Positions 18,497 to 27,229 of a stretch of 64,000 nt of DNA are shown in pieces; the first letter of the stretch is position 1; each line of letters opens with the position of its first letter. The notes beneath the pieces are model-generated. The model ran no database searches, had not been told where the DNA came from, and worked only from the letters and a program-made list of their open reading frames with translations. This DNA comes from DASQPR01 sp963727415. GTDB lineage: Bacteria; Actinomycetota; Actinomycetes; Mycobacteriales; Micromonosporaceae. Where the stretch lies: positions 124,001 through 188,000 of the forward strand of contig CAVSGF010000001.1 of NCBI GenBank assembly GCA_963727415.1. The letters are read 5' to 3'. The translations under genes and the position numbers were made by a program.

Positions 18497-18517
18497 TGTC
18501 AATAGTCTTTACTATTG
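18497..18517 (-). promoter_or_regulatory. -35 element overlapped by a palindromic operator candidate, chitinase promoter
   Basis: On the minus strand TTGACA (18502-18497) is a perfect -35 hexamer. It is overlapped by the perfect inverted repeat CAATAGT-AAAG-ACTATTG (18517-18500). The only -10 candidate is weak (AAAGGT, 18 bases on). Repressor binding to the palindrome would block the -35 site. The gene starts at 18445. Confidence 0.45.
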
Positions 18518-18531
18518 AAGAAGGGTTGTTA

Positions 18532-20133
18532 CTAGTAGGCCATCGCCTGACCGTCGGCGCGCGACTCGGACCCCGCCACATAGCCGCCACCGGCCTCCGG
18601 ACCGCCGTCCACGCGCCAGATGGCCTGGCCGTACCCGAACGCCGACGTGTCCTCAATCGTCACCTGGTGCCCGCGGGCCCGCAGATCGGCCGCGATGCCG
18701 TCGTCAACGGCCGACTCCAGGAATACGTCGCGTCCGGCCTCCCAGCGCCAGCGCGGCCGATCAAGAGCCTCTTGTGGGTCAACCTGGTCGTCCACAGTCG
18801 ACATGACCACCTGAAGGTGCCCTTGCGGCTGCATGTGACCGCCCATCACGCCGAACGGACCAACCGGCCGCCCACCTCGGGTAAGGAAGCCGGGAATGAT
18901 GGTGTGGAACGGGCGCTTGCCACCGGCCACCACGTTGGCGTGGCCATTGACGACGGAGAACCCGGCGCCCCGGTTCTGCAGGTTGAAGCCGTACCCGGGC
19001 AGCACAACGTGCGAGCCGAAGCCCATGAAGTTGGACTGGATCAGGCTGACCATCATTCCGCCGGAGTCGGCGGTACACAGATAAATGGTGCCGCCGCGAA
19101 TCGGATCGCCGGCTTCCGGGAGACCCGCCGACTCGGCGATCAGCGCCCGCCTGCCCGCCAGGTAGTCCTCGGCCAGCAGACCGGCCACCGGCGCCGGATC
19201 GGACTGCGGATCCGCGACGTACTTCTGCGCATCGGCGAACCCGAGCTTCATCGCCTCGATCTGCAGGTGCATCCGTTCGGCGGGAGATCGGCCCGCGAGG
19301 TCAACGCCATCGAGGATGCCGAGCGCCAACAGCGCGGCGATGCCCTGCCCGTTAGGCGGAAGCTCCCACACCTCGTGGTCGCGGTACCGAACGCTGATCG
19401 GGTCCACCCACAACGACTCGTGAGCGGCCAGATCCGCCATGGTCAGCAAACCCCCGGTCTCGGTCGCGTGCGCGGCCAGAGCCTCCGCGATCTCACCGGT
19501 ATAGAAGGCCTCCGCGCGGGTCGCCGCGATCAGTTCGAGGGTACGGGCCGAGCCCGGGTTCACGAACCGCTCACCGGCCTTGGGCGCCACCCCCTCCCGG
19601 GTGTAGACGCGGGTCCACTCGTCGAATTCGGGGCCGCTGAGTCGGGCGGCATGCATCGCCGCGGCCCGGGCCCATCCGGAGGCGATCCCGGGCGATACCG
19701 GATAGCCCTCGGCGGCGAAGGTGATCGCGTCGGCGAACAGGTCGGCGAACGGGACTGATCCGAACCGCTCATGCAGATCCCGCCATCCGGCGGGCGCGCC
19801 CGGCACGGTCACCGGTAGCCAGCCGAAATCGGGCATCCGGGCCGCACCGGCGAGCGCCTCAAGGTTCAACGCGACGGGCGAGCGGCCGGAGGCGTTGAGT
19901 CCGTGCAAGCGCGCTCCGTCCCAGACGATCGCGAACAGATCGCCGCCGATGTCGTTGGATCCGGGCGAGACGATGGTGTGCGTGATCGCCGCGGCGAGCG
20001 CGGCGTCGACGGCGTTGCCGCCGGCGCGCAGTATCGCCAGGCCCGCGGACGCAGCGAGCGGCTGGCTGGTCGCGACAACGCCCCGAGGGGCGTAAACGGC
20101 CGTTCGGGCTAGGTTCGCGGCGATAGTTGGCAC
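18532..20133 (-). CDS. gamma-glutamyltransferase family protein (Ntn hydrolase)
   Basis: This 533-aa protein has the full gamma-glutamyltransferase layout. The N-terminal part has GGNAVDAALAAAITHTIVSPGSND, followed by ELPPNGQGIAALLAL. The self-processing and catalytic site is GGTIYLCTADSGGMMVSLIQ, with Thr349 as the new N-terminal nucleophile after autocleavage. The C-terminal part has GGHMQPQGHLQVV. No signal peptide is visible, so it is probably cytoplasmic and could act as an acylase or gamma-glutamyl hydrolase rather than a periplasmic glutathione enzyme. It lies 52 bp downstream of tilS on the same strand, in the block inserted between tilS and hpt. The exact substrate is unknown. Confidence 0.88.
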   Translation of the reverse strand: MPTIAANLARTAVYAPRGVVATSQPLAASAGLAILRAGGNAVDAALAAAITHTIVSPGSNDIGGDLFAIVWDGARLHGLNASGRSPVALNLEALAGAARMPDFGWLPVTVPGAPAGWRDLHERFGSVPFADLFADAITFAAEGYPVSPGIASGWARAAAMHAARLSGPEFDEWTRVYTREGVAPKAGERFVNPGSARTLELIAATRAEAFYTGEIAEALAAHATETGGLLTMADLAAHESLWVDPISVRYRDHEVWELPPNGQGIAALLALGILDGVDLAGRSPAERMHLQIEAMKLGFADAQKYVADPQSDPAPVAGLLAEDYLAGRRALIAESAGLPEAGDPIRGGTIYLCTADSGGMMVSLIQSNFMGFGSHVVLPGYGFNLQNRGAGFSVVNGHANVVAGGKRPFHTIIPGFLTRGGRPVGPFGVMGGHMQPQGHLQVVMSTVDDQVDPQEALDRPRWRWEAGRDVFLESAVDDGIAADLRARGHQVTIEDTSAFGYGQAIWRVDGGPEAGGGYVAGSESRADGQAMAY

Positions 20134-20186
20134 GCCACAATCAGATCCTGCCGTCCCCCGGCTGAGGAAGCTTTGCCGGGGAACTG

Positions 20187-21239
20187 TTACAAATTGTCGC
20201 GGCGAGTAAGCAAACGGTCACCGTTTCGCCGAACTTCGATGCCTCCGGGAAGACCCACCGGCCCCTGTCCGCGCCAGCTGACAATCAGAGCATCCAGGGC
20301 GGCTATGTGTACCGCACCGAGCGCTCCCGGATGGGCGCCGACCGCGAGCGCGTACCGCCGCAGCACCCGGGTGCGCAGCGCATCCGGCAACCGTGCCAGA
20401 GCGCTCACCACCAGCGCACTGCCTTCGGTGACACCGGGCTCGGCCTCGGCGGCCATCCGATCCAGCAACTCGGTGTCAGCGGCGACCAGTCCGGCCGTGC
20501 GGGCCAGGTTTGCCACCAGGTCGCTGCCGAGCAGATCGCTGAGCACGGGCATCGCCGCGCGGACCCGCGACCGCGCGAAAGCCGGGTCGCTGTTGTGCGG
20601 ATCGGACCACGGCTTCAGCCCCAGTTCGCGGCACGCGGATTCGGTCTGCTCCCGGGATACCGCCAGAAACGGCCGGACGAACCGGACGGTGCCTACCGTC
20701 CGTACCTCTGGCATACCGGCGATCCCGCGCGGCCCGGACCCACGGGCGAGCGCCAGCAGGACCGTCTCTGCCTGGTCGTCAAGCGTGTGGCCGAGCAGCA
20801 CCGCGCTGGCGTCGGTGCCGATCGCGGCGGCGGTCAGCGCCCGGTACCGCGCCGATCGCGCGGCGGCCTCCGGGCCCTCGCCGCGGCCGCGCGCATCGAC
20901 GGTGAGCACCCGCGCCGGCGCCAGCCCGATTTCGGTGGCCCAGGCGGCCACCTCTCGTGCCCGCTCGGCCGAACCTGGCTGCAGATCATGGTCGATAGTG
21001 ACGAGCCCGGCGCGCAGGCCGACCCGAGGCGCGACGAATGCCGCGGCGGCGCTCAGCGCCAGCGAGTCAGCGCCACCAGAACACGCGGTCATCACGAGCG
21101 CGTCGTCCGGCAGACGCAACGACACCAGTGCCCGGCGGATCGCGGTACGGGTCGCCGCAACGGCAGCGGGCAACGGGGCCAATCGATCTCCTACCTCGGC
21201 CTGATGCTGGGTCAGACCCCCACGACGCGTCCGACCCAC
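20187..21239 (-). CDS. tilS: tRNA(Ile)-lysidine synthase
   Basis: TilS converts C34 of tRNA-Ile(CAU) to lysidine, so that AUA codons are read correctly; it is normally essential. The 350-aa product has the PP-loop SGGADS (54-59), HDLQPGSAERAREVA, GHTLDDQAETVLL and DPHNSDPAFARSRVR, all typical. GTG 21239 lies inside the end of the upstream zinc-protease gene (28-base overlap), implying coupling; a later TTG start near residue 20 is possible. The genes normally follow the order dacB, zinc protease, tilS, hpt, and that order holds up to this point. Confidence 0.92.
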   Translation of the reverse strand: MGRTRRGGLTQHQAEVGDRLAPLPAAVAATRTAIRRALVSLRLPDDALVMTACSGGADSLALSAAAAFVAPRVGLRAGLVTIDHDLQPGSAERAREVAAWATEIGLAPARVLTVDARGRGEGPEAAARSARYRALTAAAIGTDASAVLLGHTLDDQAETVLLALARGSGPRGIAGMPEVRTVGTVRFVRPFLAVSREQTESACRELGLKPWSDPHNSDPAFARSRVRAAMPVLSDLLGSDLVANLARTAGLVAADTELLDRMAAEAEPGVTEGSALVVSALARLPDALRTRVLRRYALAVGAHPGALGAVHIAALDALIVSWRGQGPVGLPGGIEVRRNGDRLLTRRDNL

Positions 21240-22258
21240 GCCTGCGGATCGGAGATCTCATCCAGTCGGGGCAGATTCATCGGCGATTTCCAGATCAGAT
21301 TGAACTGGTCGATTCCGACCTGGTCGACGACGGTACGGACGAACTTGTGCCCCTGCACGTACTGCTGCATCTTGGCATCAATGCCGAGCAGGCGGCGGAG
21401 CACGCGCTCGATCGGGTTGTGCGCTTCGCGCCGCTTGTTGAACTTCGCGCGAATCTCGGCGACGGTCGGCACCACATCTGGTCCGACGCCATCCATGACG
21501 TATTCCGCATGGCCTTCCAGCACAGTGCCGAGCGCGGTCAGCCGGTCCACGATCGCCCGCTGCTCCGGAGACTGAATCAGGTCCAGCACGGACGCATGCG
21601 AGTCGGGATTGCGCACCGCGTCGGCCAGCGCCGACAGCGCGCCACGCAGCCGCTCGGCGAATTGATCCATGCCGGTCTGGGAGGCGTCGACGAACGCCTG
21701 CACCTGGCCGAGGAAGTAGCCACGCATCCACGGCACCGCCGTGAACTGCGTGCGGTGAGTCACCTCGTGCAGGCAGACCCAGAGCCGGAAGTCGTGCGGA
21801 ACCGCATCGATCTTGCGCTCGACCTCGACGACGTTCGGCGCCACCAGGAGCAGTTCGCCCGGGTCGGACGAGAAGACCTCGAACTGCCCCAGAACCTTGC
21901 CGGACATGTACGCCAGGACGGTACCGGCCTGAACCCCGGTCAAGCGTGGGCCCACCATCGCGGTCAGGCCTCCGGGCTCGCGGCCCCTGGACAACCGTGC
22001 CGCGAGCGGGTTGATGACCTCCTTCAGCCCGGCGATGTTGACCGCGGCCCAGTCGGCGCGGTCCACCACGCGTACCGGATGATGGCTCAGCTGCGGATCC
22101 AGCTTGGTGAACTCGAGCACATGACCGGCCGCCTCATCGGTCAGCCGCCGCAACTCCGCGACCACCTCGGTGGCCTCGGACAGGGTCACATCCGGGCCAC
22201 CCTTGCCCAGCGTTCGAGCGGTCGTCGCGGCGAGTTCCCAATCAACCAACTGCACCAT
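21212..22258 (-). CDS. zinc-dependent metalloprotease, DUF2342/F420-associated hydrolase family
   Basis: This 348-aa protein belongs to the actinobacterial family of putative zinc metallopeptidases that sits next to tilS. The HExxH motif is present as HEVTHRTQF (164-172), preceded by DFRLWVCL. N-terminal WELAATTARTLGKGGPDVTL also fits the family. The substrate is not established. It overlaps the tilS start and is downstream of dacB, as in mycobacteria. The 162-base gap to dacB holds no gene. Confidence 0.85.
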   Translation of the reverse strand: MVQLVDWELAATTARTLGKGGPDVTLSEATEVVAELRRLTDEAAGHVLEFTKLDPQLSHHPVRVVDRADWAAVNIAGLKEVINPLAARLSRGREPGGLTAMVGPRLTGVQAGTVLAYMSGKVLGQFEVFSSDPGELLLVAPNVVEVERKIDAVPHDFRLWVCLHEVTHRTQFTAVPWMRGYFLGQVQAFVDASQTGMDQFAERLRGALSALADAVRNPDSHASVLDLIQSPEQRAIVDRLTALGTVLEGHAEYVMDGVGPDVVPTVAEIRAKFNKRREAHNPIERVLRRLLGIDAKMQQYVQGHKFVRTVVDQVGIDQFNLIWKSPMNLPRLDEISDPQAWVGRVVGV

Positions 22259-22420
22259 TCACCCACCGTACCCGGGTGGCGCCCATCCGAAGGCGCGGCT
22301 AGCGGGCTGATGACCCGGCACCAAGATCAGGGGCGCCGCACGTTCGCGCGGTCGGCAGCGCAGAGCCGGGCCGGCGCCGGCCGGATTGCCAGGCCACTCG
22401 TGTCAGGCGGCCAGACCGGC

Positions 22421-25183
22421 TCAGCCGCAACCGCAGGCAGCGACGGCCGCGCCCAGCTTGTCCATCGCCGTGCCGTAATCCGCGTTCCACGCGACCTTGT
22501 CCAGTAGCAGCACGAAGATCAGCGTCCGGCCGGAGGCATCGACCACCGTCCCGGCCAGAGCGTGCACGCCGTCCAAGGTTCCGGTCTTCGCCCGAAACAC
22601 GCCACGTGCCCCGGCGGCCGACTTGCTCTTGAACCGGGCCTCCAGGGTGCCGCTCCAGCCGGCCACCGGCAGGCCACTGAATATGCCGTGCAGCCGGGGG
22701 TGATCATCGCTCGCGGCGTAGCGCAACAGGGCCGCGAGCATCCCCGGGGTCAGCTTGTCGCGAGGCGACAGGCCACTGCCGTCAACGATGTGCACACCCT
22801 GCATGGGCAGGCCCATCTTGGTGAGCTGGGCGGTCACCGCGGCGGCCGCTCCGGCGAAGCTAGCCGGTTGGTGCACCGCGATCGCGACCTGCCGGGCCAT
22901 GAATTCGGCGACGACATTGTCGCTCGTCACCAGCATCGTGTCGAGAATCCGCTGAAGCGGCGGTGACTGCACCGATGCGAGTTGTGTGGTGCCCTCCGGA
23001 GCCCGGCCGAAGGATACCGCGCTGGCCGGTAGACCCAGGTCCGCGGCGAAGATCTCTCCGGCCGCCTCGGCACTGTTGTCGTAACGCGGAGCGGCGCCTG
23101 GATTGTGGGGATTCCTCCGGCCGGCGTCAGTGGTCAGCGCATAGATCGAGGTGGCATAGGTCGAGTGGGCGTCGCCCGGGTCCCATCCGGGCCCGCTCAC
23201 CGGTCCGGTGAACAGCGACGTATCCACGATGACCCGGGTCGGCTCGGTCCCACCAAGGGCCTGCTTGACCTGGGCAGCCAGGTCCGACATACGGGCCGCG
23301 CCCGGATACACCGAGCCGGTGTCGCTCGCGGTCAGGGTGGGGTCGCCACCGCCGACGATCACCACCTCGCCCGGGCTCGATCCAGCGACCACCTTGGTTG
23401 TGATCCGGTAATTGGGACCACGTAGTTCGAGCAGAGCGCTCGCGGTGGAAAGCTTCATGGTCGAGGCCGGAGTGGTGGGGCTGAACCGGTTATGGCTGAA
23501 CAGCACATCGCCGGTATCCAGATCGGACACCTGGAACGACACGTGCCCGCCCAGCCGCGGATCGCGCAACGGTTTACGCACTGCCGCAGCCATCCCGCTC
23601 GCCGTCGGTACGGGCGCATCGGCGGCCGCGGCCGGCAGAACCGCCCCCGGCGTACCGAACACCGGGACCTTGGCCAGGTCCGGCGCCGGCTTGTCGCCCA
23701 GCAGCCTCACCCCCACAAACCCTCCGGACAGGAGCACTACCACCACGATCCCGGCGACCAAGGCGAGCCGGCGAGCCCGCCGCGACGCCGGATGCGGTTG
23801 CTCATCATCGGCGACGGGCGGCGACCAGGACTTCCGGTCTGCTTGCGGACCAGGTGCGTACCGGGGAGAAGCGGATGGTGGTGCCGGCCGGACACCCGGC
23901 ATCGGGCCAGTCGGGGCGGCTGACGAGGGGTAACGGGATGCGGTTTGATCTTGCGGGCCACGCTCGGCCTGCGCTCGTTGAGCCCGTTCCGCCACCTGCC
24001 GAGCCGCTTGCGCCCTAGCCGCCTCGGCTCGTTCGGCTTCCGCTCGTTCACGCGCGGCCCGCTCGCGGGCAGCCTGCTCCCAGGCCAGTTGCTCGCGAGC
24101 CGCGCGCTCAGCCTGCTCACGTGTCTCCCGCTCACGTGCCGCCTGCTCATGCGCCTCCCGCTCACGTGCCGCCTGCTCACGTGCCGCCTGCTCATGCGCC
24201 TCCCGCTCACGCGCCTCCTGCTCACGCGCCTCCCGCTCACGCGCCTCCCGCTCACGCGCCTCCTGCTCACGCGCCTCCCGCTCACGCGCCTCCTGCTCCG
24301 CACGTGCCGCTGCGGCCCGCGCCGCCTCAGCCGCGGCCCGCTCTTCCGGCGTCGGTTCGAGCGGGATGCGATTAGGGTCAGGCGGCTCGACCCGCACCCG
24401 CGCTGAGACGCCAGCCGGGCCAAGCGGCTTGAGCACCGGCTTCAACACCGATTTTGGCTTCGATCCGGTCTGGACAGACGGGTCTGCCGGGTCGGCCGAC
24501 GGGGCTGGTTGCTCAGGCTGAGATGGCTGCTCCGGCCTCGCAGGAGCGGAAACGGCCCGGTCATCGGTCTCAGGCGCGGACGGCTGCGTACGCGGCGCCT
24601 CAGGGGCCGCGTCTGATGGACCGGCCTGCGGATGCGCCGGGGGTGGGGGTGCGACGGGGACTCGGGCCGCCGTGGGCGGCGGCGGTGGCACGGGTGCGGC
24701 GGGCGGAGCCGATGGCGCCGGCGGTACCTGCGGTTGGGCCAGTTCCTCGTCTGTCCGAAACGGCGCCGGAGCGACGCTTGCCCGCCCGCGTTGCTGCGCC
24801 GCCTGCTTGCCCTTGAGCTGGGTAATCGGCGTCAGCTTGGGCCCGGCCGGCTTGCTCGGCGGGGCTGGTCGTGACGACGAGGCATCGGGCGCGTCCGGGC
24901 CAGAGCCGCCATCGCCGACGGCTACCTCACCCGAGCCACCGCTGGTGCGGGCATCGTCGCCGACCTGCTCGATCTGCGTGCCGGTACCTCCGCCAGGCTC
25001 GGTGGCGGCGGGCGGCGCGCCCTCGGCGGATACCACCGTGGACGTCTCGCCGTCGGACGGGTTGGCTCCGGGTCCGTCCGGCAGACCGCCAGCGTCTGCT
25101 GGGGATCCGCCGGCTGCTGGGGCATCGTCACTGCCGGTTCCGGTCACGGCAACGACCGCCTCGTCAGCTTCGACCTCAGACAC
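22421..25183 (-). CDS. dacB: D-alanyl-D-alanine carboxypeptidase/endopeptidase (PBP4, S13) with long repetitive N-terminal region
   Basis: The C-terminal half is a complete class C penicillin-binding protein that trims D-Ala or cross-links in peptidoglycan. It has SxxK as PASTMKLS (about 574), SDN in TSDNVVAEF (about 753) and KTG in AKTGTLDG (about 865). A single membrane helix (about 470-490, VAGIVVVVLLSGGFVGV) anchors it. The 460 residues before the helix are unusual: Pro/Ala-rich disorder, then a highly charged Ala-Arg-Glu repeat region coded by twelve 15-bp units. This cytoplasmic part roughly doubles the usual length and may form a single helix or coiled coil that could tether a partner. 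The GTG start at 25183 is preceded by a G-rich ribosome site. The gene is divergent from ppa. Confidence 0.9.
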   Translation of the reverse strand: MSEVEADEAVVAVTGTGSDDAPAAGGSPADAGGLPDGPGANPSDGETSTVVSAEGAPPAATEPGGGTGTQIEQVGDDARTSGGSGEVAVGDGGSGPDAPDASSSRPAPPSKPAGPKLTPITQLKGKQAAQQRGRASVAPAPFRTDEELAQPQVPPAPSAPPAAPVPPPPPTAARVPVAPPPPAHPQAGPSDAAPEAPRTQPSAPETDDRAVSAPARPEQPSQPEQPAPSADPADPSVQTGSKPKSVLKPVLKPLGPAGVSARVRVEPPDPNRIPLEPTPEERAAAEAARAAAARAEQEAREREAREQEAREREAREREAREQEAREREAHEQAAREQAAREREAHEQAARERETREQAERAAREQLAWEQAARERAARERAEAERAEAARAQAARQVAERAQRAQAERGPQDQTASRYPSSAAPTGPMPGVRPAPPSASPRYAPGPQADRKSWSPPVADDEQPHPASRRARRLALVAGIVVVVLLSGGFVGVRLLGDKPAPDLAKVPVFGTPGAVLPAAAADAPVPTASGMAAAVRKPLRDPRLGGHVSFQVSDLDTGDVLFSHNRFSPTTPASTMKLSTASALLELRGPNYRITTKVVAGSSPGEVVIVGGGDPTLTASDTGSVYPGAARMSDLAAQVKQALGGTEPTRVIVDTSLFTGPVSGPGWDPGDAHSTYATSIYALTTDAGRRNPHNPGAAPRYDNSAEAAGEIFAADLGLPASAVSFGRAPEGTTQLASVQSPPLQRILDTMLVTSDNVVAEFMARQVAIAVHQPASFAGAAAAVTAQLTKMGLPMQGVHIVDGSGLSPRDKLTPGMLAALLRYAASDDHPRLHGIFSGLPVAGWSGTLEARFKSKSAAGARGVFRAKTGTLDGVHALAGTVVDASGRTLIFVLLLDKVAWNADYGTAMDKLGAAVAACGCG
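24121..24300 (-). repeat. twelve tandem 15-bp units inside dacB
   Basis: Units such as GCGCCTCCCGCTCAC and GCGCCTCCTGCTCAC repeat twelve times without interruption. They code pentads of the AREQE/AREREA type and keep the frame, so length variation would not disrupt the gene. Confidence 0.9.
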
Positions 25184-25380
25184 ACGTCAACCCCCGCATC
25201 CCGGAATCATCCGCACCCCGCGAGCACCCGCGGCGGAACAGCCGCCATGATCTACTTGTGGGCCGTAGTGTGAAGCATGCCTCTCCACGGCCCCTCCTCG
25301 ACGGCGTACCGCAGTTGCTACGCGAGACTAGCCGAGGATAGGCGAAAGATGGCGAACTCGACGTTGAGGAGCGGTGGCTG

Positions 25381-25884
25381 ATGGATTTCGACGTGACGGT
25401 TGAGATCCCCAAGGGGCAACGCAACAAGTACGAAGTCGATCACGTCACCGGTCGGATCCGGCTAGACCGAACCCTCTTCACCTCAACGCAGTATCCAGCC
25501 GACTACGGATTCATTGAAGGCACCCTGGGCGAGGATGGTGACCCGCTCGACGCGCTGGTGCTCGTGCAGGAGCCCACCTTCCCGGGATGCCTGATTCGGT
25601 GCCGGGCCATCGGCATGTTCCGGATGACCGACGAAAAGGGCGGCGACGACAAGGTCCTGTGCGTGCCATCCGACGATCCGCGCCTGGAACATCTGCGCGA
25701 CATTCACCACGTCGGCGAATTCGACCGCCTGGAGATCCAGCACTTCTTCGAGGTGTACAAGGATCTTGAGCCGGGAAAGAGCGTTGAGGGCGCGACCTGG
25801 GTGGGCCGGACCGAGGCGGAGGCCGAGATCGTCCGGTCGCGCGAGCGGCACGAGGCATCGATTGCCGATGGCGACCATCATTAG
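25381..25884 (+). CDS. ppa: inorganic pyrophosphatase
   Basis: Ppa hydrolyses pyrophosphate released by biosynthesis. The 167-aa product is full length for the family. It has EIPKGQRNKYEVD, YPADYGFIEGTLGEDGDPLDALVL with the metal-binding Asp cluster, and DDPRLEHLRDIHHVGEFDRLEIQHFFEVYKDLEPGK split over its C-terminal half. ATG 25381 has GAGGAGCGG upstream. The divergent dacB neighbour is usual in actinobacteria. A 31-bp tandem duplication covers its last codons and the stop. Confidence 0.97.
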   Translation: MDFDVTVEIPKGQRNKYEVDHVTGRIRLDRTLFTSTQYPADYGFIEGTLGEDGDPLDALVLVQEPTFPGCLIRCRAIGMFRMTDEKGGDDKVLCVPSDDPRLEHLRDIHHVGEFDRLEIQHFFEVYKDLEPGKSVEGATWVGRTEAEAEIVRSRERHEASIADGDHH

Positions 25885-25916
25885 AGCATCGATTGCCGAT
25901 GGCGACCATCACTAGA
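25855..25916 (+). repeat. 31-bp tandem duplication across the ppa stop codon
   Basis: Positions 25855-25885 and 25886-25916 are the same 31 bases with one difference. A third, badly decayed copy may follow to about 25947. The first copy codes the last residues and TAG of ppa. The unit is not a multiple of three, so later copies are out of frame. Confidence 0.85.
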
Positions 25917-25939
25917 GCACCGACTACTGGCGGCCACCA

Positions 25940-27175
25940 TCACTGGCCGGTTCCGAACAATCCGGCCGTCCAGCAGATCGCCGGGACCATTACCGCCACC
26001 GCCCCGATCTCCACGGCCTCCGCCACGCGCGCCAAGTAGGGCGATCGCTCCACCCGGCTCACCAGCAGAACCGCAACCGGGGCTGCCAGTACCGGCCAGG
26101 CCAGTTCACCGCGCCACGCCAGAACCGCGAACGCCGGGATGGCGACGGCACCGGCGGCGCTGAGCAGACCGAACCGGTGAGCCGGGCGCCGGAACAGCCG
26201 AGACCGGACGGCGAGCACCAGGAAAGCGGCCACGACCAGCACCAGGGACGGTAACCCGGGCCGGCCGGCCAGCAGCCCGGCACCGGCACCGGCCGCCAGC
26301 CCGCTCGCCCAGATCAGACCGGATAGCACCATGTCGGTACGGGCCGCGGCGCCGGCCACCCGCTCGGGGTCCGGCACACCGCTCCGGTCGGCCGCGTTCA
26401 GCCCGCCGGCCCGTACCGCGAGCGACGGCGCCGTCAGGGCGATCAGTACGGCGTAGCCGATCAGGGTCACCGCCGCGGCAGTCCGATCCGACGCCGCGCC
26501 CACGGCGGCCGCGCCGATCAGCCCAGTGGAGCCGGCCAGCACGGCGACCAGGTCCGCCCGTCCGGCAGCCCGCGTGGCCAGTGCGATCGAGGCGTACCCG
26601 GCGGTCGCCGCGGCGGCCTCGGCAACTGACCGGAACCCGGTCCCGGCAACCGTTACCGAGCCGAAAGCGACCAGCGGCAGGCCGATGGTCGCGAAGTCCG
26701 CGTCGGCCCGGGCCACCGCCATGACGAGCAGGCCGGCCGCGATGGCCAGCGCCACCATCGCTCCCAGCAACGTGCCGGCACGCCAGGTCCCCAGGCCGGC
26801 CAGGATCGCAACCAGGCCGGCGGCGAGCAACCCGGCGCGGCGGCTCTCGACCGCGGACCATCGTCCTGGATGGGCATCGCCGACGATCGACACGGCGATG
26901 TCATCGACGACCGGGGGCGGCCAGTCGACGACGGTTTCGGCCAGCACCAGCACCTCGCCGTCACGTACCTCATGGTCGGCAAGCGAGCGCGACGCGGCGA
27001 GTGCGGCACCGTCCATGCGCCGCAGGCACCATCCCGCGGGTAGGACACCGGAGCCGTCCGGCCCGCCGGCCCGCACCAGGGTGGGAAGTAGCTCCGCCAC
27101 CGGTACACCGGATGGCAGTGCCACGTCCATGCGACGGTCAGGCATATCGATGGTGACGTATGAGAGGGCCGGCAT
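25940..27175 (-). CDS. eccD: type VII secretion membrane protein EccD-like
   Basis: This 411-aa protein has an N-terminal ubiquitin-like domain (about 1-85: YVTIDMPDRRMDVALPSGVP, then LADHEVRDGEVLVLAE) followed by about eleven hydrophobic segments. That is the layout of EccD, the core channel component of T7SS. ATG 27175 is chosen by homology of the N-terminus and a -10-like hexamer seven bases before it; a GTG at 27184 is an alternative. The open frame continues upstream into eccC antisense and should be ignored. It is divergent from eccC with only 54 bp between. No eccB, eccE, mycP or esx pair is seen nearby. Confidence 0.8.
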   Translation of the reverse strand: MPALSYVTIDMPDRRMDVALPSGVPVAELLPTLVRAGGPDGSGVLPAGWCLRRMDGAALAASRSLADHEVRDGEVLVLAETVVDWPPPVVDDIAVSIVGDAHPGRWSAVESRRAGLLAAGLVAILAGLGTWRAGTLLGAMVALAIAAGLLVMAVARADADFATIGLPLVAFGSVTVAGTGFRSVAEAAAATAGYASIALATRAAGRADLVAVLAGSTGLIGAAAVGAASDRTAAAVTLIGYAVLIALTAPSLAVRAGGLNAADRSGVPDPERVAGAAARTDMVLSGLIWASGLAAGAGAGLLAGRPGLPSLVLVVAAFLVLAVRSRLFRRPAHRFGLLSAAGAVAIPAFAVLAWRGELAWPVLAAPVAVLLVSRVERSPYLARVAEAVEIGAVAVMVPAICWTAGLFGTGQ

Positions 27176-27182
27176 GTCTGAC

Positions 27183-27222
27183 ACCTTAGCCACAGATGGC
27201 CATCGATGTGTTCGGCTATCAT
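27183..27222. promoter_or_regulatory. divergent eccD/eccC promoter region with two leaderless-type -10 hexamers
   Basis: Leftward, TAAGGT (27188-27183) ends seven bases before eccD ATG 27175. Rightward, TATCAT (27217-27222) ends seven bases before eccC GTG 27230. Both placements fit leaderless transcripts. Neither has a clear -35 hexamer, so this is tentative. Confidence 0.35.
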
Positions 27223-27229
27223 CGAGCCG

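Noticed and set aside
24121..24375. Plus-strand frame coding a Pro-Ala-His repeat, and resemblance to a CRISPR array
   Set aside because: The 15-bp units are contiguous without spacers and keep the dacB frame, so this is a coding tandem repeat, not CRISPR and not a separate gene.
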